In this document: positions 5,479 through 13,487 of the stretch, in pieces
Layout of the letters: every line of letters starts with the position of its first letter
Position numbering within the stretch: the first letter of the stretch is position 1
Assembly: GCA_949742895.1 (NCBI GenBank)
Contig: CATJRT010000195.1
Location: forward strand, 1 to 22,181
Direction: 5' to 3'
DNA: 22,181 nt
Source of the DNA: an uncultured Eubacteriales bacterium
Lineage (GTDB): Bacteria; Bacillota_A; Clostridia; Oscillospirales; Oscillospiraceae
Translations under genes and position numbers: made by a program
Notes under the pieces: generated by a model
Told to the model about the DNA's origin: nothing
The model's database searches: none
What the model saw: the letters and a program-made list of their open reading frames with translations, nothing else

Positions 5479-7896
5479 ATGCAGGGGCAGAGTCAGGAAC
5501 GCTTCCCCCGGCGCAGTCGGGAGCAGAACAACCGGAGCCTGTTCCGGCGTACCATTTTCCTGATGATAGCGCTGGGCTTTGCGGCGTTTGTGCCGTTGAT
5601 CTTTCGGCTCTATCAGCTTCAGATTGCGGAGCACACCCAATGGGAAGAGCGGGCCGCCGGACAGCAGACCAAGAATGTGTCGGTCACAGCCATGCGGGGG
5701 GCCATTTACGACAGGGAAGGGCGGACGCTGGCCATGTCCGCCTCAGTGAACAAGCTGATCCTGTCCCCCATGGCGGTGTGGCAGTCGGTAAAGGAGGCAT
5801 ATCAGAACGAGGACGGCGAGCTGGTTGAAAGCTCCGAATTTGAGAAGGCCCTCTATGATAAGCGCAAGCTCATCGCGGACGGCCTCATCGACCTGTTTGG
5901 CTACGACGAGGAGTGGCTGTGGAAACAGCTTGAGTGGACCGCGAACGGCTACCTGGAGCTGGAAACCGAGCTGGAGGAGGAGGACAGCGAGCGGGTCCGG
6001 GAATTCATAAGCAAAAATAAGCTGGCCAATATGCTCTACCTCACACCCAACAGCAAGCGGTACTACCCCTATTCCTCCGTGGGTTCCCATGTGCTGGGCT
6101 ATATGTCACAGAATAAGACCAGCGGGGACAAAAAGGTGGGAGCTCAGGGCATCGAGGCCATCTATGAGGATGTCCTGTCCGGCGAGTTGGGCCGGGTGGT
6201 CACGTCCAAGAATGGTATCGGCGCGGAGATGATCTCCGGCTACGATATGTACTTTGACGCACAGGACGGCAGCGATTTGACTCTTACCGTGGACGAGCGA
6301 ATTCAGGCCATGCTGGAGCAGACGCTGGCGGAGGGCATCGAGACCTACGATATACAGAACGGGGCCTTCGGTCTTGTCATGGACCCCAGGACCGGGGCCG
6401 TGCTGGCCATGGCCAGCACGCCGGACTTCGACCCCAACCAGTACGCAGCCATCCTGAACCAGCAGCTTCTGGATGAGCTGGAGGAGACGGCGGCTCAGTA
6501 CGGTGAGGACAGCGACGAGTACAAAGCGGCCCGTACCGCCGCACGGAACAAGCAGTGGCGCAACCGCACCATCTCCGACACCTATGAGCCGGGGTCGGTG
6601 TTCAAGCCCGTCACCGTGGCCATCGGCCTGGAGGAGGGCATCATCTCCATGGACAGCACCTACAACTGCGGCGGGTCCAAGCAGGTGGTGCCGGGGGTGC
6701 CTCCCGTCTCCTGCCACCGGCACTCCGGCCACGGGCAGCAGGACCTGACCCATGCGGTGATGAACTCCTGCAACGTGGCCCTGATGGATATTGGCGAGGC
6801 GATCGGGGCGGAGACCATGTGGAGATACTGGGAGGACTTCGGCCTGCGCGAAACCACCGGCATCGACCTGGGCGGCGAGGTAAACAGCATCATGTTCGAC
6901 GAGGACACCTTCAAGGGGCCTTACGGCGAGATGTCGGTGGAGATTGGATCCTTTGGTCAGACCTTCAAGGTCACGCCCATCCAGATGATCACAGCCTTTG
7001 CCTCTCTCATCAACGGCGGGCACCTGATGCAACCCTATCTGGTGCAGTCCATCGCCGACAGCGACGGGAACACCCTGTATTACCACGACCCGGTGGAAGT
7101 GCGGCAGGTGATTTCCGAGTCCACCTCTGACAAGGTGCGGGGCATTCTGGAGCAGGTGGTGGGGGACTCCGCAGGCTCCGGCCACAACGCCTCCCAGAGC
7201 GGCTACCGCATCGGCGGCAAAACCGGCACCTCGGAGAAGCGGGACGAGCTGGACAACGACGACGTGATGTGTTCCTTTATGGGCTTTGCCCCGGCGGACG
7301 ACCCGCAGGTGCTGGTGCTGCTGGTGTACGACAGTCCCAAGCGCTCCGCGCCCAAGTCCAACTACATCGCCTCTGGTACCTATATCAGCGGCGGCAACAT
7401 CGCCGCACCCATGGCGGGGGCGCTCATCGGCAGCATCCTGGACTATATCGGCGTGGAGAAGCAGTATTCTTCCGATGAGCTGACCGGAGTGGACGCCGCC
7501 ATGCCCCGGGTGACCAACCTGGAGCTGACGGTGGCCAAGGGGATGTTGCAGAACGCAGGCTTCAACTGCCGCACCGTAGGCACGGGCAATACAGTCACCG
7601 GACAGGTGCCCGCAGCGGGGGTGTCCATCCCCAGTGGGTCCACCGTGGTGCTCTATCTGGATGAGGAGGCGCCTACGGAGCAGGTGGAGGTGCCGGAGCT
7701 GTCCGGTCTAACACCCACGGCGGCGAAGAACAAGCTGGAAGCTATGGGCCTGTTCCTGCGGGCCAGCGGCGTAGTAGATTTCACCAGCCCGGATATCGAG
7801 GCAGTGAGCCAGACCATCGAAGCGGGCACCATGGTGTCCCTGGGCACAGTCGTGGAGGTACGTTTTGTCAGCAGTATCGAATATGGAGACCAATAG
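5479..7896 (+). CDS. Class B penicillin-binding protein with two PASTA domains (FtsI/SpoVD type)
   Basis: This is a septal or spore-cortex D,D-transpeptidase that crosslinks peptidoglycan made by FtsW. The 805-residue protein has one N-terminal membrane helix (TIFLMIALGFAAFVPLIF) and a PBP dimerisation domain. The transpeptidase domain has the catalytic Ser373-V-F-Lys (within YEPGSVFK), Ser430-Cys-Asn432, and Lys581-Thr-Gly. Two C-terminal PASTA repeats begin near MPRVTNLELTVAKGML and VEVPELSGLTPTAAKNKL. The PASTA tail is typical of Firmicute PBP2B/SpoVD. The frame is open back to 5299, but the ATG at 5479 has AAGGAG eight bases upstream (5465-5470) and precedes the usual basic cytoplasmic tail, so I chose it. 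A charged stretch of about 30 residues (from QQLLDELEE) lies just before the active-site serine. Whether it serves vegetative division, sporulation or both cannot be decided here. Confidence 0.95.
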   Translation: MQGQSQERFPRRSREQNNRSLFRRTIFLMIALGFAAFVPLIFRLYQLQIAEHTQWEERAAGQQTKNVSVTAMRGAIYDREGRTLAMSASVNKLILSPMAVWQSVKEAYQNEDGELVESSEFEKALYDKRKLIADGLIDLFGYDEEWLWKQLEWTANGYLELETELEEEDSERVREFISKNKLANMLYLTPNSKRYYPYSSVGSHVLGYMSQNKTSGDKKVGAQGIEAIYEDVLSGELGRVVTSKNGIGAEMISGYDMYFDAQDGSDLTLTVDERIQAMLEQTLAEGIETYDIQNGAFGLVMDPRTGAVLAMASTPDFDPNQYAAILNQQLLDELEETAAQYGEDSDEYKAARTAARNKQWRNRTISDTYEPGSVFKPVTVAIGLEEGIISMDSTYNCGGSKQVVPGVPPVSCHRHSGHGQQDLTHAVMNSCNVALMDIGEAIGAETMWRYWEDFGLRETTGIDLGGEVNSIMFDEDTFKGPYGEMSVEIGSFGQTFKVTPIQMITAFASLINGGHLMQPYLVQSIADSDGNTLYYHDPVEVRQVISESTSDKVRGILEQVVGDSAGSGHNASQSGYRIGGKTGTSEKRDELDNDDVMCSFMGFAPADDPQVLVLLVYDSPKRSAPKSNYIASGTYISGGNIAAPMAGALIGSILDYIGVEKQYSSDELTGVDAAMPRVTNLELTVAKGMLQNAGFNCRTVGTGNTVTGQVPAAGVSIPSGSTVVLYLDEEAPTEQVEVPELSGLTPTAAKNKLEAMGLFLRASGVVDFTSPDIEAVSQTIEAGTMVSLGTVVEVRFVSSIEYGDQ

Positions 7897-8407
7897 GTGT
7901 AAAATAGATGCTCCCGTGGCCGTGGTGGGCCGGGGAGGGACCATCACCGCCGCTTTGTTGCGCCGTCTGGTGGACGGCCCGGTGGTGGAGCTGACTCCCT
8001 GCCAAGCGGCACTGGATGACGGGCGCTGGGGAGCGGTGGTGGTGGAGAACTTCGAGCCATCCCGCACCCTGTCCGGCTGTGCTGCCGTCCGGTGGGAGCT
8101 GTCCCGCCGGGCAGAGGTGACGGTGGTGGGGCTGGACGACCCGGAGGGCCGCAGGCTGGCCGGGGCGGTGCCGGGGCAGGTGTATGCCTACTCTGACGGC
8201 AGGCCCCAGGCGGACCTCACAGCAAAAAACGTCCGCCTGCGGGGGGAGCGGCTGGAGTTCGAGGCCCTCACCGGAGATGGGCTGATGCGGGTTCGGGTGC
8301 CGGCGGGCGGCTCGCCGCGGCTGTACGACCACCTGGCGGCGTTGGCGGGAGCGCTGGCGCTTGGGGTGTCGTTGCCGGAGGCCGTGAAGCGGCTAGGCGG
8401 AACATGA
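7883..8407 (+). CDS. Degenerate Mur-ligase-like protein (lone central domain, broken P-loop)
   Basis: The 174-residue product resembles only the ATP-binding central domain of MurE/MurF-type ligases. Near the N-terminus, VVGRGGTITAALLRRL aligns by eye with the family P-loop region xTGTNGKTTTAxLLxxL. The catalytic lysine is replaced by Thr20 and the T/N positions are altered. The C-terminal half (GQVYAYSDGRPQADLTAKNVRL, then LYDHLAALAGALALGVSLPEAVKRLGG) matches the end of a Mur central domain. The UDP-binding N-domain, most of the catalytic middle and the whole C-terminal ligase domain are missing. The frame is intact, codon use matches its neighbours, and the gene sits between the PBP and mraY, where murE/murF normally lie. 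The ATG at 7883 overlaps the PBP by 14 bases; a TTG at 7865 is an alternative. It could be a pseudoenzyme with a retained role or a decaying remnant. Confidence 0.75.
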   Translation: METNRCKIDAPVAVVGRGGTITAALLRRLVDGPVVELTPCQAALDDGRWGAVVVENFEPSRTLSGCAAVRWELSRRAEVTVVGLDDPEGRRLAGAVPGQVYAYSDGRPQADLTAKNVRLRGERLEFEALTGDGLMRVRVPAGGSPRLYDHLAALAGALALGVSLPEAVKRLGGT

Positions 8408-8462
8408 ACAGCATTTTTGAAGGAAGAGACAAATTACAAATGAGAGCTTTGGAGGGAATATC

Positions 8463-9449
8463 ATGCGGATATTGTTGGCGGCGGCCGCTGCTTTTGTGAT
8501 CTCGGCGGGGGTGGGACGCATCCTGATTCCGATGCTGCGCGCCCTGCACGCTGGGCAGTCCATCAAGGACATTGGACCGAACTGGCATAAATCGAAAGAG
8601 GGTACGCCCACTATGGGGGGCATTATGTTTATGCTGGCTTGTGTGGTAGCGGTGTTGGCCTTTACATGGCGGGAGATGGAGGCGAGAGACTTTTCCGCCC
8701 TGTTTGTGCTGGCCTTTGCCTTGATCTATGGGGCCATCGGCTTCGTGGACGACTATGCCAAGGTGAAGAAGAGGGAGAACACTGGCCTCACCGCTGGGTG
8801 GAAATTTCTGCTCCAGCTTGCCGCGGCCATCGCATTCCTGACCCTACTGCGGTACAACGGCAATATGTCTCCAGATTTGTATGTGCCCTTCGCCAACACC
8901 TACCTTACCCTGACATGGCCAGTTTATCTGGTGTTTGCAGCCTTCGTCATCGTGGGCTGCGTCAACTCTGTTAACCTGACCGACGGACTGGACGGTCTGG
9001 CTGGGTCGGTGACGCTGGCAGTGTCAGTATTCTTCGCTGTACTGTCCCATTGGTGGGATCAGGGCGCGGTGGGCGTGTTTGCCGGGGCACTGGCGGGGGG
9101 CCTGCTTGGGTTCCTGGTGTACAATTTCTACCCTGCACGGGTGTTCATGGGGGATACCGGCTCCCTGTTCCTGGGAGGCGCGGTGTGTGGTATGGCCTTT
9201 GCCCTGGACGTGCCGCTGGTGCTGGTGCCGGTGGGGATTATCTATATCGCCGAGACCATGAGCGACATCATCCAGGTGGGTTATTTCAAACTCACCCACG
9301 GCAAGCGTATTTTCCGTATGGCGCCCCTGCATCATCACTTGGAGCTGGGTGGGTGGAGCGAGGTGCGCATCGTGCTTACCTTCACCGGCATCACCATCGC
9401 GTTCTGCCTGCTGGCATTTGTAGGGGTCATGTATCGATATGCGATCTGA
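8463..9449 (+). CDS. mraY: Phospho-N-acetylmuramoyl-pentapeptide transferase
   Basis: MraY transfers phospho-MurNAc-pentapeptide from UDP to undecaprenyl phosphate, making lipid I in the membrane. The 328-residue polytopic protein has all the family landmarks. These are the cytoplasmic KSKEGTPTMGG (about 44-53), the Asp pair in FVDDYAK (D96, D97), VNLTDGLDGLAG (N171, D174), MGDTGSLFLGG (D231) and the histidine loop APLHHHLELGGWSE (H290-H292). GGAGGG at 8451-8456 lies six bases before the ATG. It follows the Mur-like gene after a 55-base gap that I find otherwise empty, and leads into ftsW. murD, which often stands between mraY and ftsW, is absent. Confidence 0.98.
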   Translation: MRILLAAAAAFVISAGVGRILIPMLRALHAGQSIKDIGPNWHKSKEGTPTMGGIMFMLACVVAVLAFTWREMEARDFSALFVLAFALIYGAIGFVDDYAKVKKRENTGLTAGWKFLLQLAAAIAFLTLLRYNGNMSPDLYVPFANTYLTLTWPVYLVFAAFVIVGCVNSVNLTDGLDGLAGSVTLAVSVFFAVLSHWWDQGAVGVFAGALAGGLLGFLVYNFYPARVFMGDTGSLFLGGAVCGMAFALDVPLVLVPVGIIYIAETMSDIIQVGYFKLTHGKRIFRMAPLHHHLELGGWSEVRIVLTFTGITIAFCLLAFVGVMYRYAI

Positions 9450-9504
9450 GCGCTGAGCAATTGCGAACAGGTGGAGCGTGACAACAGTAAAGCAAGGAAA
9501 AGGG

Positions 9505-10734
9505 GTGAAACTCATAGCCAGAAAAGCCAAACGGGATTTGACCATTGAACAAAAGCTGGCCCGGGGGCCTATCGACCTTCCGTTTCTGGCGCTGGTGCTG
9601 CTGCTCACCGCCATCGGACTCATTATGGTGTTGTCCGCCTCCTATGCTTCCTCCATGTACGACTTGGAGAACCTTACTAAAGGCGATCCCTTCTACTACT
9701 TCAAGAAGCAGTTCGGATTTGCGGTGGGCGGCGTAATCGCCATGTTTGTCATTTCCAAAATCGACTACCAGCGCTTCCGCTGGATGTCCATTTTTGTGCT
9801 GGCCGCGTCGGTGGTGCTGATGCTGCTGGTGTTTACCCCCCTGGGCCGCTCTGGCGGCGGTGCGCTGCGGTGGATCAAGATCGGCCCGGTCCGCTTTCAG
9901 CCCTCGGAAATCGCCAAGATCGGCGTTATTCTGTTCTTTGCTGCCCGGCTGTCGAAGCGGGACAGCCAGCTCGGTCCGCCTAAAAAGTGGAGCAAACGAA
10001 CGCTGGCGGGACGGATTGGTGGCTGGATGGACCGCACCGGCCTGCTGGAGCTGGTGCCCTACGGCGTAGTGCTGGTGGTGGTGCTGGGGGTCATTGCCAT
10101 GCAGAAGCATATGTCGGCTATGATTTTGGTTATTGTGGGGGCGGCGGCGGTGCTGTTTGTGTCCGGTGTCCGTCTCTACTGGTTCATCGGGGCTGGCGGG
10201 CTGGTGTCGGCAGCGCTGTGGTTTATCATCACACAGACGAGCTATATGAAGGCCCGCATTGAGATTTGGCAGAATCCTCTCAGCGATTTGCAGAACGGCG
10301 GGTACCAGCCTTGGCAGGCCCGCATCGCCATCGGATCTGGCGGCCTGATGGGGCTTGGGCTGGGCAACAGCCGGCAAAAGTACCTGTTTCTTCCGGAGGA
10401 ACACAACGACTACATCTTCGCCATCGTCTGCGAGGAGCTGGGTATGATTGGGGCGTGCATGATTATCGCCCTGTTTGCCCTGCTGGTTATCCGGGGCTTC
10501 TGGCTGGCCCTTCACGCCCGGGACCGGTTCGGTACCCTGCTCATCGTGGGCATCACCAGCCTGACCGGGATGCAGGTGTTCTTTAACATCGGGGTGGTCA
10601 CCGGGTTTCTGCCCCCCACGGGCATTTCGTTGCCCTTTTTCAGCTATGGCGGTACGGCCCTGATGATTCAATTGGGGGAAATGGGCATGATATTAAGTGT
10701 GTCGCGGCAGATTACCGCCCCCAGGTCGGAATAG
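9505..10734 (+). CDS. ftsW: FtsW peptidoglycan glycosyltransferase (SEDS family)
   Basis: FtsW is the septal SEDS glycan polymerase, which works together with the class B PBP encoded upstream. The protein of about 409 residues is strongly hydrophobic with around ten membrane helices. SEDS blocks are conserved: GALRWIKIGPVRFQPSEIAKIG, the loop LSDLQNGGYQPWQARIAIGSGG with LGLGNSRQKYLFLPEEHNDYIFA, and the closing PPTGISLPFFSYGGTALM. The long central stretch DSQLGPPKKWSKRTLAGR is a hydrophilic cytoplasmic loop. I prefer GTG 9505 because AAGGA lies six bases upstream. An in-frame GTG at 9478 would add nine residues but has its GGAG only one base away. SpoVE is a paralogous possibility, but position favours FtsW. 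Confidence 0.95.
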   Translation: MKLIARKAKRDLTIEQKLARGPIDLPFLALVLLLTAIGLIMVLSASYASSMYDLENLTKGDPFYYFKKQFGFAVGGVIAMFVISKIDYQRFRWMSIFVLAASVVLMLLVFTPLGRSGGGALRWIKIGPVRFQPSEIAKIGVILFFAARLSKRDSQLGPPKKWSKRTLAGRIGGWMDRTGLLELVPYGVVLVVVLGVIAMQKHMSAMILVIVGAAAVLFVSGVRLYWFIGAGGLVSAALWFIITQTSYMKARIEIWQNPLSDLQNGGYQPWQARIAIGSGGLMGLGLGNSRQKYLFLPEEHNDYIFAIVCEELGMIGACMIIALFALLVIRGFWLALHARDRFGTLLIVGITSLTGMQVFFNIGVVTGFLPPTGISLPFFSYGGTALMIQLGEMGMILSVSRQITAPRSE

Positions 10735-10777
10735 GAAGAAAGGTTTGAGGCAAGAGAATGAAGCTTATGAGACAAAA

Positions 10778-10828
10778 GGGAGCCTCCGCAAAGCTGGCTT
10801 CCCATCGAGACTCCGCGAAGCGAATGGG
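10778..10828. repeat. Short inverted and direct repeats in the ftsW-murG spacer
   Basis: GGGAGCC (10778-10784) can pair with GGCTTCCC (10796-10803) with one bulge. CCCAT (10801-10805) can pair with ATGGG (10824-10828). CTCCGCAAAGC (10784-10794) is nearly repeated as CTCCGCGAAGC (10811-10821). Together they suggest a structured, repeat-derived segment rather than a protein-coding one. Confidence 0.6.
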
Positions 10829-10830
10829 GC

Positions 10831-10862
10831 CCCTGCAAAAGCTCCCCACAGCTTTTGTAGGG
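10831..10862. repeat. 13-bp hairpin in the ftsW-murG spacer
   Basis: CCCTGCAAAAGCT (10831-10843) pairs along its whole length with AGCTTTTGTAGGG (10850-10862). There is one G.T wobble, and the stem closes on a six-base loop (CCCCAC). No T-run follows on the plus strand and no A-run precedes it, so it does not look like an intrinsic terminator on either strand. Confidence 0.85.
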
Positions 10863-11018
10863 AGAGGAGGAACAACGGAGCGGTACGAGTTTTCGGAGAA
10901 GCCGGAAGCAAGGATAGCGAAGTTTATTCCAACGACGTGGGGAGAGGAGACGCAGCAAAACGATCGAGTTTTTGGCAAAGCCGGAAGCGAGAGATGTGGA
11001 GCTTGCGTCGATGATGTG
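10860..11018. repeat. Imperfect tandem repeat of about 80 nt upstream of murG
   Basis: Two units start with the identical GGGAGAGGAG at 10860-10869 and 10940-10949. Each then carries a related 25-base block (10886-10910 and 10965-10989), identical at 21 of 25 positions by my count and sharing CGAGTTTT and AGCCGGAAGC. The blocks are 79 bases apart, which is not a multiple of three, so the two copies would be read in different frames. Each block can fold into a small hairpin with T-rich and GCCGGAA arms. This points to a nucleotide-level element, perhaps a dispersed repeat, that reaches to within about eight bases of the murG start. Confidence 0.75.
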
Positions 11019-11026
11019 AAGACGAT

Positions 11027-12142
11027 ATGAGAGTGATATTTACCTGCGGAGGTTCAGCGGGGCATGTCAACCCCGCTCTGGCGGTGGCTCAGGTGTTCCA
11101 GGCTGAGCACTCTGACTGTGAGGTCCTGTTCATCGGTGCGGAGCGGGGGCTGGAGCGCAAGCTGGTGACTCAGGCGGGCTATCCCATTCGCACAGTGAAG
11201 GTGTCCACCTTTGAGCGGGCCTGGAGCTGGAAGGTACTCAGACACAATGTAAAAAGTGCCCTCAAGGTGCCCATTGGGCGGCGCGAGGCGGCGAAGATTT
11301 TGAAGGAGTTTAAGCCTGATTTGGTGGTGGGTACAGGGGGATATGCCTCGTTTCCTGCCGTCCGGGAAGCCGCCCGCCGGGGCATCCCTACCGCTATCCA
11401 TGAGTCCAATGCCTTTCCCGGCCTCACCACCCGGACGCTGGCGGGCAAGGTGGACCTGGTGATGGTGGGCTTCCCGGAGGCTGCGGCCTACTACAAGGGT
11501 AAGGCCAAACGGGTGGAGGTTACCGGTACTCCGGTAAGAGGAGCGTTCTTTGAGCTGGACCGCACCCGGGCGCGGCTGGAGCTGGGCCTTGCCGACAGCC
11601 AGCCGCTGGTGATCTCCTTCTGGGGTTCCCAGGGGGCGGGCCACATGAGCGCGAAAACCGTGGATTTCGTGGAGCGCTGGGCCGCCGAAGGCCGCCGGTT
11701 CCACTACGTCCACGCGGCCGGACGGGACTATGACGAGATGCCCGGTGAACTGAAAAAGCGGGGAATTGAGGTATCCGACCGTGAGGTGCGCCCTTATATC
11801 GACGACATGCCGGTGGTGATGGCGGCGGCAGACCTGGTGATTTGCAGGGCGGGGGCGTCCACCATCGGGGAGCTGACCGCCTTGGGCAAGCCTGCCATCC
11901 TGGTTCCGTCCCCCTTTGTGGCAGCCAACCACCAGTTCAAAAACGCCAAGGTGCTGGCCGACCGGGGCGGGGTGGTGCTTATCGAGGAGAAGGACTGCAC
12001 CGGAGAAGGGCTGTATCAGGCGGCGCTGGATCTACTGGCGGACGGGAACCGTCGGGCCGCCATGGGCAGGGCCCTGCGGGAACTGGCCGCTCCCCACGCG
12101 GCCTGGGATATTTACAAAACCCTGATGTCCCTGCTGAAATAA
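11027..12142 (+). CDS. murG: UDP-GlcNAc:lipid I N-acetylglucosaminyltransferase MurG
   Basis: MurG adds GlcNAc to lipid I to give lipid II on the inner face of the membrane. The 371-residue, two-domain GT-B protein has the N-terminal glycine loop GGSAGHVNPALAVA (residues 8-21) and VGTGGYASFPAVRAA-like residues near 100. HESNAFPG follows, then the C-terminal UDP-GlcNAc site ICRAGASTIGELTALGKPAILVPSP with NHQ a few residues on. The start at 11027 gives the family N-terminus MRVIFTCGG. Only a weak GTGAAG precedes it, so translation initiation may be inefficient or depend on the odd upstream repeat. It is separated from ftsW by a 292-base spacer that is unusual within an otherwise compact cluster. 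Confidence 0.97.
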   Translation: MRVIFTCGGSAGHVNPALAVAQVFQAEHSDCEVLFIGAERGLERKLVTQAGYPIRTVKVSTFERAWSWKVLRHNVKSALKVPIGRREAAKILKEFKPDLVVGTGGYASFPAVREAARRGIPTAIHESNAFPGLTTRTLAGKVDLVMVGFPEAAAYYKGKAKRVEVTGTPVRGAFFELDRTRARLELGLADSQPLVISFWGSQGAGHMSAKTVDFVERWAAEGRRFHYVHAAGRDYDEMPGELKKRGIEVSDREVRPYIDDMPVVMAAADLVICRAGASTIGELTALGKPAILVPSPFVAANHQFKNAKVLADRGGVVLIEEKDCTGEGLYQAALDLLADGNRRAAMGRALRELAAPHAAWDIYKTLMSLLK

Positions 12143-12161
12143 CGGCTCCCGGCCCTTCCGC

Positions 12162-12189
12162 ATAGAATGAAACGACTGATTTCTTCTAT
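12162..12189 (+). promoter_or_regulatory. Hairpin abutting the murA ribosome binding site
   Basis: ATAGAA (12162-12167) pairs with TTCTAT (12184-12189), and GAAA (12169-12172) pairs with TTTC (12180-12183). One T is bulged and the loop has seven bases. The murA Shine-Dalgarno GGGGAGG starts at the next base, 12190. The stem is AT-rich and has no T-run, so any effect would be on translation or RNA processing. Confidence 0.4.
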
Positions 12190-12203
12190 GGGGAGGCTTT
12201 ACC

Positions 12204-13460
12204 ATGAGCGTTATGTGTATCCGCGGGGGAACGCCGCTGGAGGGAGAACTGACCGTCCACGGGGCAAAAAACAGCATTTTGCCCATTCTGGCGGCGTGCC
12301 TGCTGGCCAGGGAGCCAGTGACTCTTTACAACTGCCCAAAGCTCACCGACGTGTCCGCCGCCTTGAACATTCTGCGGCATCTGGGCTGTCAGGTGAGCCA
12401 GGAGGGGCATACTGTCGTTGTGGACCCGGCAGGGGCAAAGGGCTCCTCCATTTCGGAGGAGCAGATGCGGACCATGCGCTCATCCATTATCTTTCTGGGA
12501 CCTCTGTTGGCCCGGACGGGGGAGGCCCACTTGACATACCCAGGAGGCTGTGAGCTCGGCCCCCGGCCCATCGACCTGCACCTGTCCGCCATCCGGGCCA
12601 TGGGCTGTGAGGTGACGGAGGAGCGGGGTATCCACTGTATGGGGCGTCCCTCCGGCGGCGATGTACAGCTTGCTTTGCCCAGCGTTGGAGCCACGGAGAA
12701 CGCCATGCTGTGCGCTGTGGGGGGAACGGGAACCACCACCATCACCAATGCCGCACGGGAGCCGGAGATTAGTGATTTACAGAGCTTCCTCAACAGCCTG
12801 GGGGCCAGCGTCCAGGGGGCGGGCAGTTCTACCATCACGGTGGAAGGAGGCAGGCCCTTGTCCGGCGGAGAGTATACTGTTATGGGAGACCGCATTGTTG
12901 CGGCGACCCTGCTGTCTGCCACCGCTTCCGCAGGAGGAAGGGTCCGGCTGAGCGGGGTAGATTGGCGGCATTTGGCCACGATATTGTCTGTGTTCCACCA
13001 GGCGGGATGCCGGGTGGTGAGCCGCCTGGAATATGTGGAGCTGGAGCGGGACCGGGATAAGCCGCTGAAGGGGGTCCCCACCATCCGCACCGCCCCGTAC
13101 CCCGGCTTCCCCACTGATGCCCAGGCTCCGGTCATGGCGGCGTTGGCAGCCAGCCAAGGGTGTACACTGTTTGTGGAAACCATGTTCGACAGCCGCTACC
13201 GCCATGTTCCTGAGCTGATGCGCATGGGGGCGGATATCACTACTGAGGGCCGTGTGGCTCTGGTGCGGGGTGTGGAACGGCTTCACGGGGCCAGAGTGGA
13301 AGCGTCCGACCTACGGGGCGGCGGGGCGCTTGCAGCGGCGGCGCTGGGTGCGGAGGGGACCAGTGTTCTGTCCGGCCTACACCACATCGACCGGGGTTAT
13401 GAAGGGCTGGAGGAGATGCTTTGTGCTCTTGGGGCGGATGTGGAGCGCAGGGAAGCGTAA
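12204..13460 (+). CDS. murA: UDP-N-acetylglucosamine 1-carboxyvinyltransferase MurA
   Basis: MurA performs the first committed step of peptidoglycan synthesis, moving enolpyruvate from PEP to UDP-GlcNAc in the cytoplasm. The 418-residue EPSP-synthase-like protein has the substrate residues Lys22-Asn23 in GAKNSILPI. The catalytic Cys116 lies in GGCELGPRPIDLHL; cysteine here is the fosfomycin target and implies sensitivity at the enzyme level. Later blocks LPSVGATENAML, EPEISDLQSFLNSLGA and the DRIVAAT, FPTDAQAP and RYRHVPELMRMGAD stretches are all present. The ATG at 12204 lies seven bases after GGGGAGG. Firmicutes often carry two MurA paralogues; which one this is cannot be told here. Its placement between murG and ftsQ-like is common in clostridia. 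Confidence 0.97.
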   Translation: MSVMCIRGGTPLEGELTVHGAKNSILPILAACLLAREPVTLYNCPKLTDVSAALNILRHLGCQVSQEGHTVVVDPAGAKGSSISEEQMRTMRSSIIFLGPLLARTGEAHLTYPGGCELGPRPIDLHLSAIRAMGCEVTEERGIHCMGRPSGGDVQLALPSVGATENAMLCAVGGTGTTTITNAAREPEISDLQSFLNSLGASVQGAGSSTITVEGGRPLSGGEYTVMGDRIVAATLLSATASAGGRVRLSGVDWRHLATILSVFHQAGCRVVSRLEYVELERDRDKPLKGVPTIRTAPYPGFPTDAQAPVMAALAASQGCTLFVETMFDSRYRHVPELMRMGADITTEGRVALVRGVERLHGARVEASDLRGGGALAAAALGAEGTSVLSGLHHIDRGYEGLEEMLCALGADVERREA

Positions 13461-13487
13461 AAGATACCAAAGAACGGAGATGATACT

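Noticed and set aside
10758..11030. A 90-codon open frame filling the ftsW-murG spacer and overlapping the murG start as ATGA
   Set aside because: The tandem repeat inside it is offset by 79 bases, so its copies are read in different frames, and strong hairpins fill the first half. The peptide is low in hydrophobic core residues and resembles no family, so a nucleotide-level repeat is the simpler reading.
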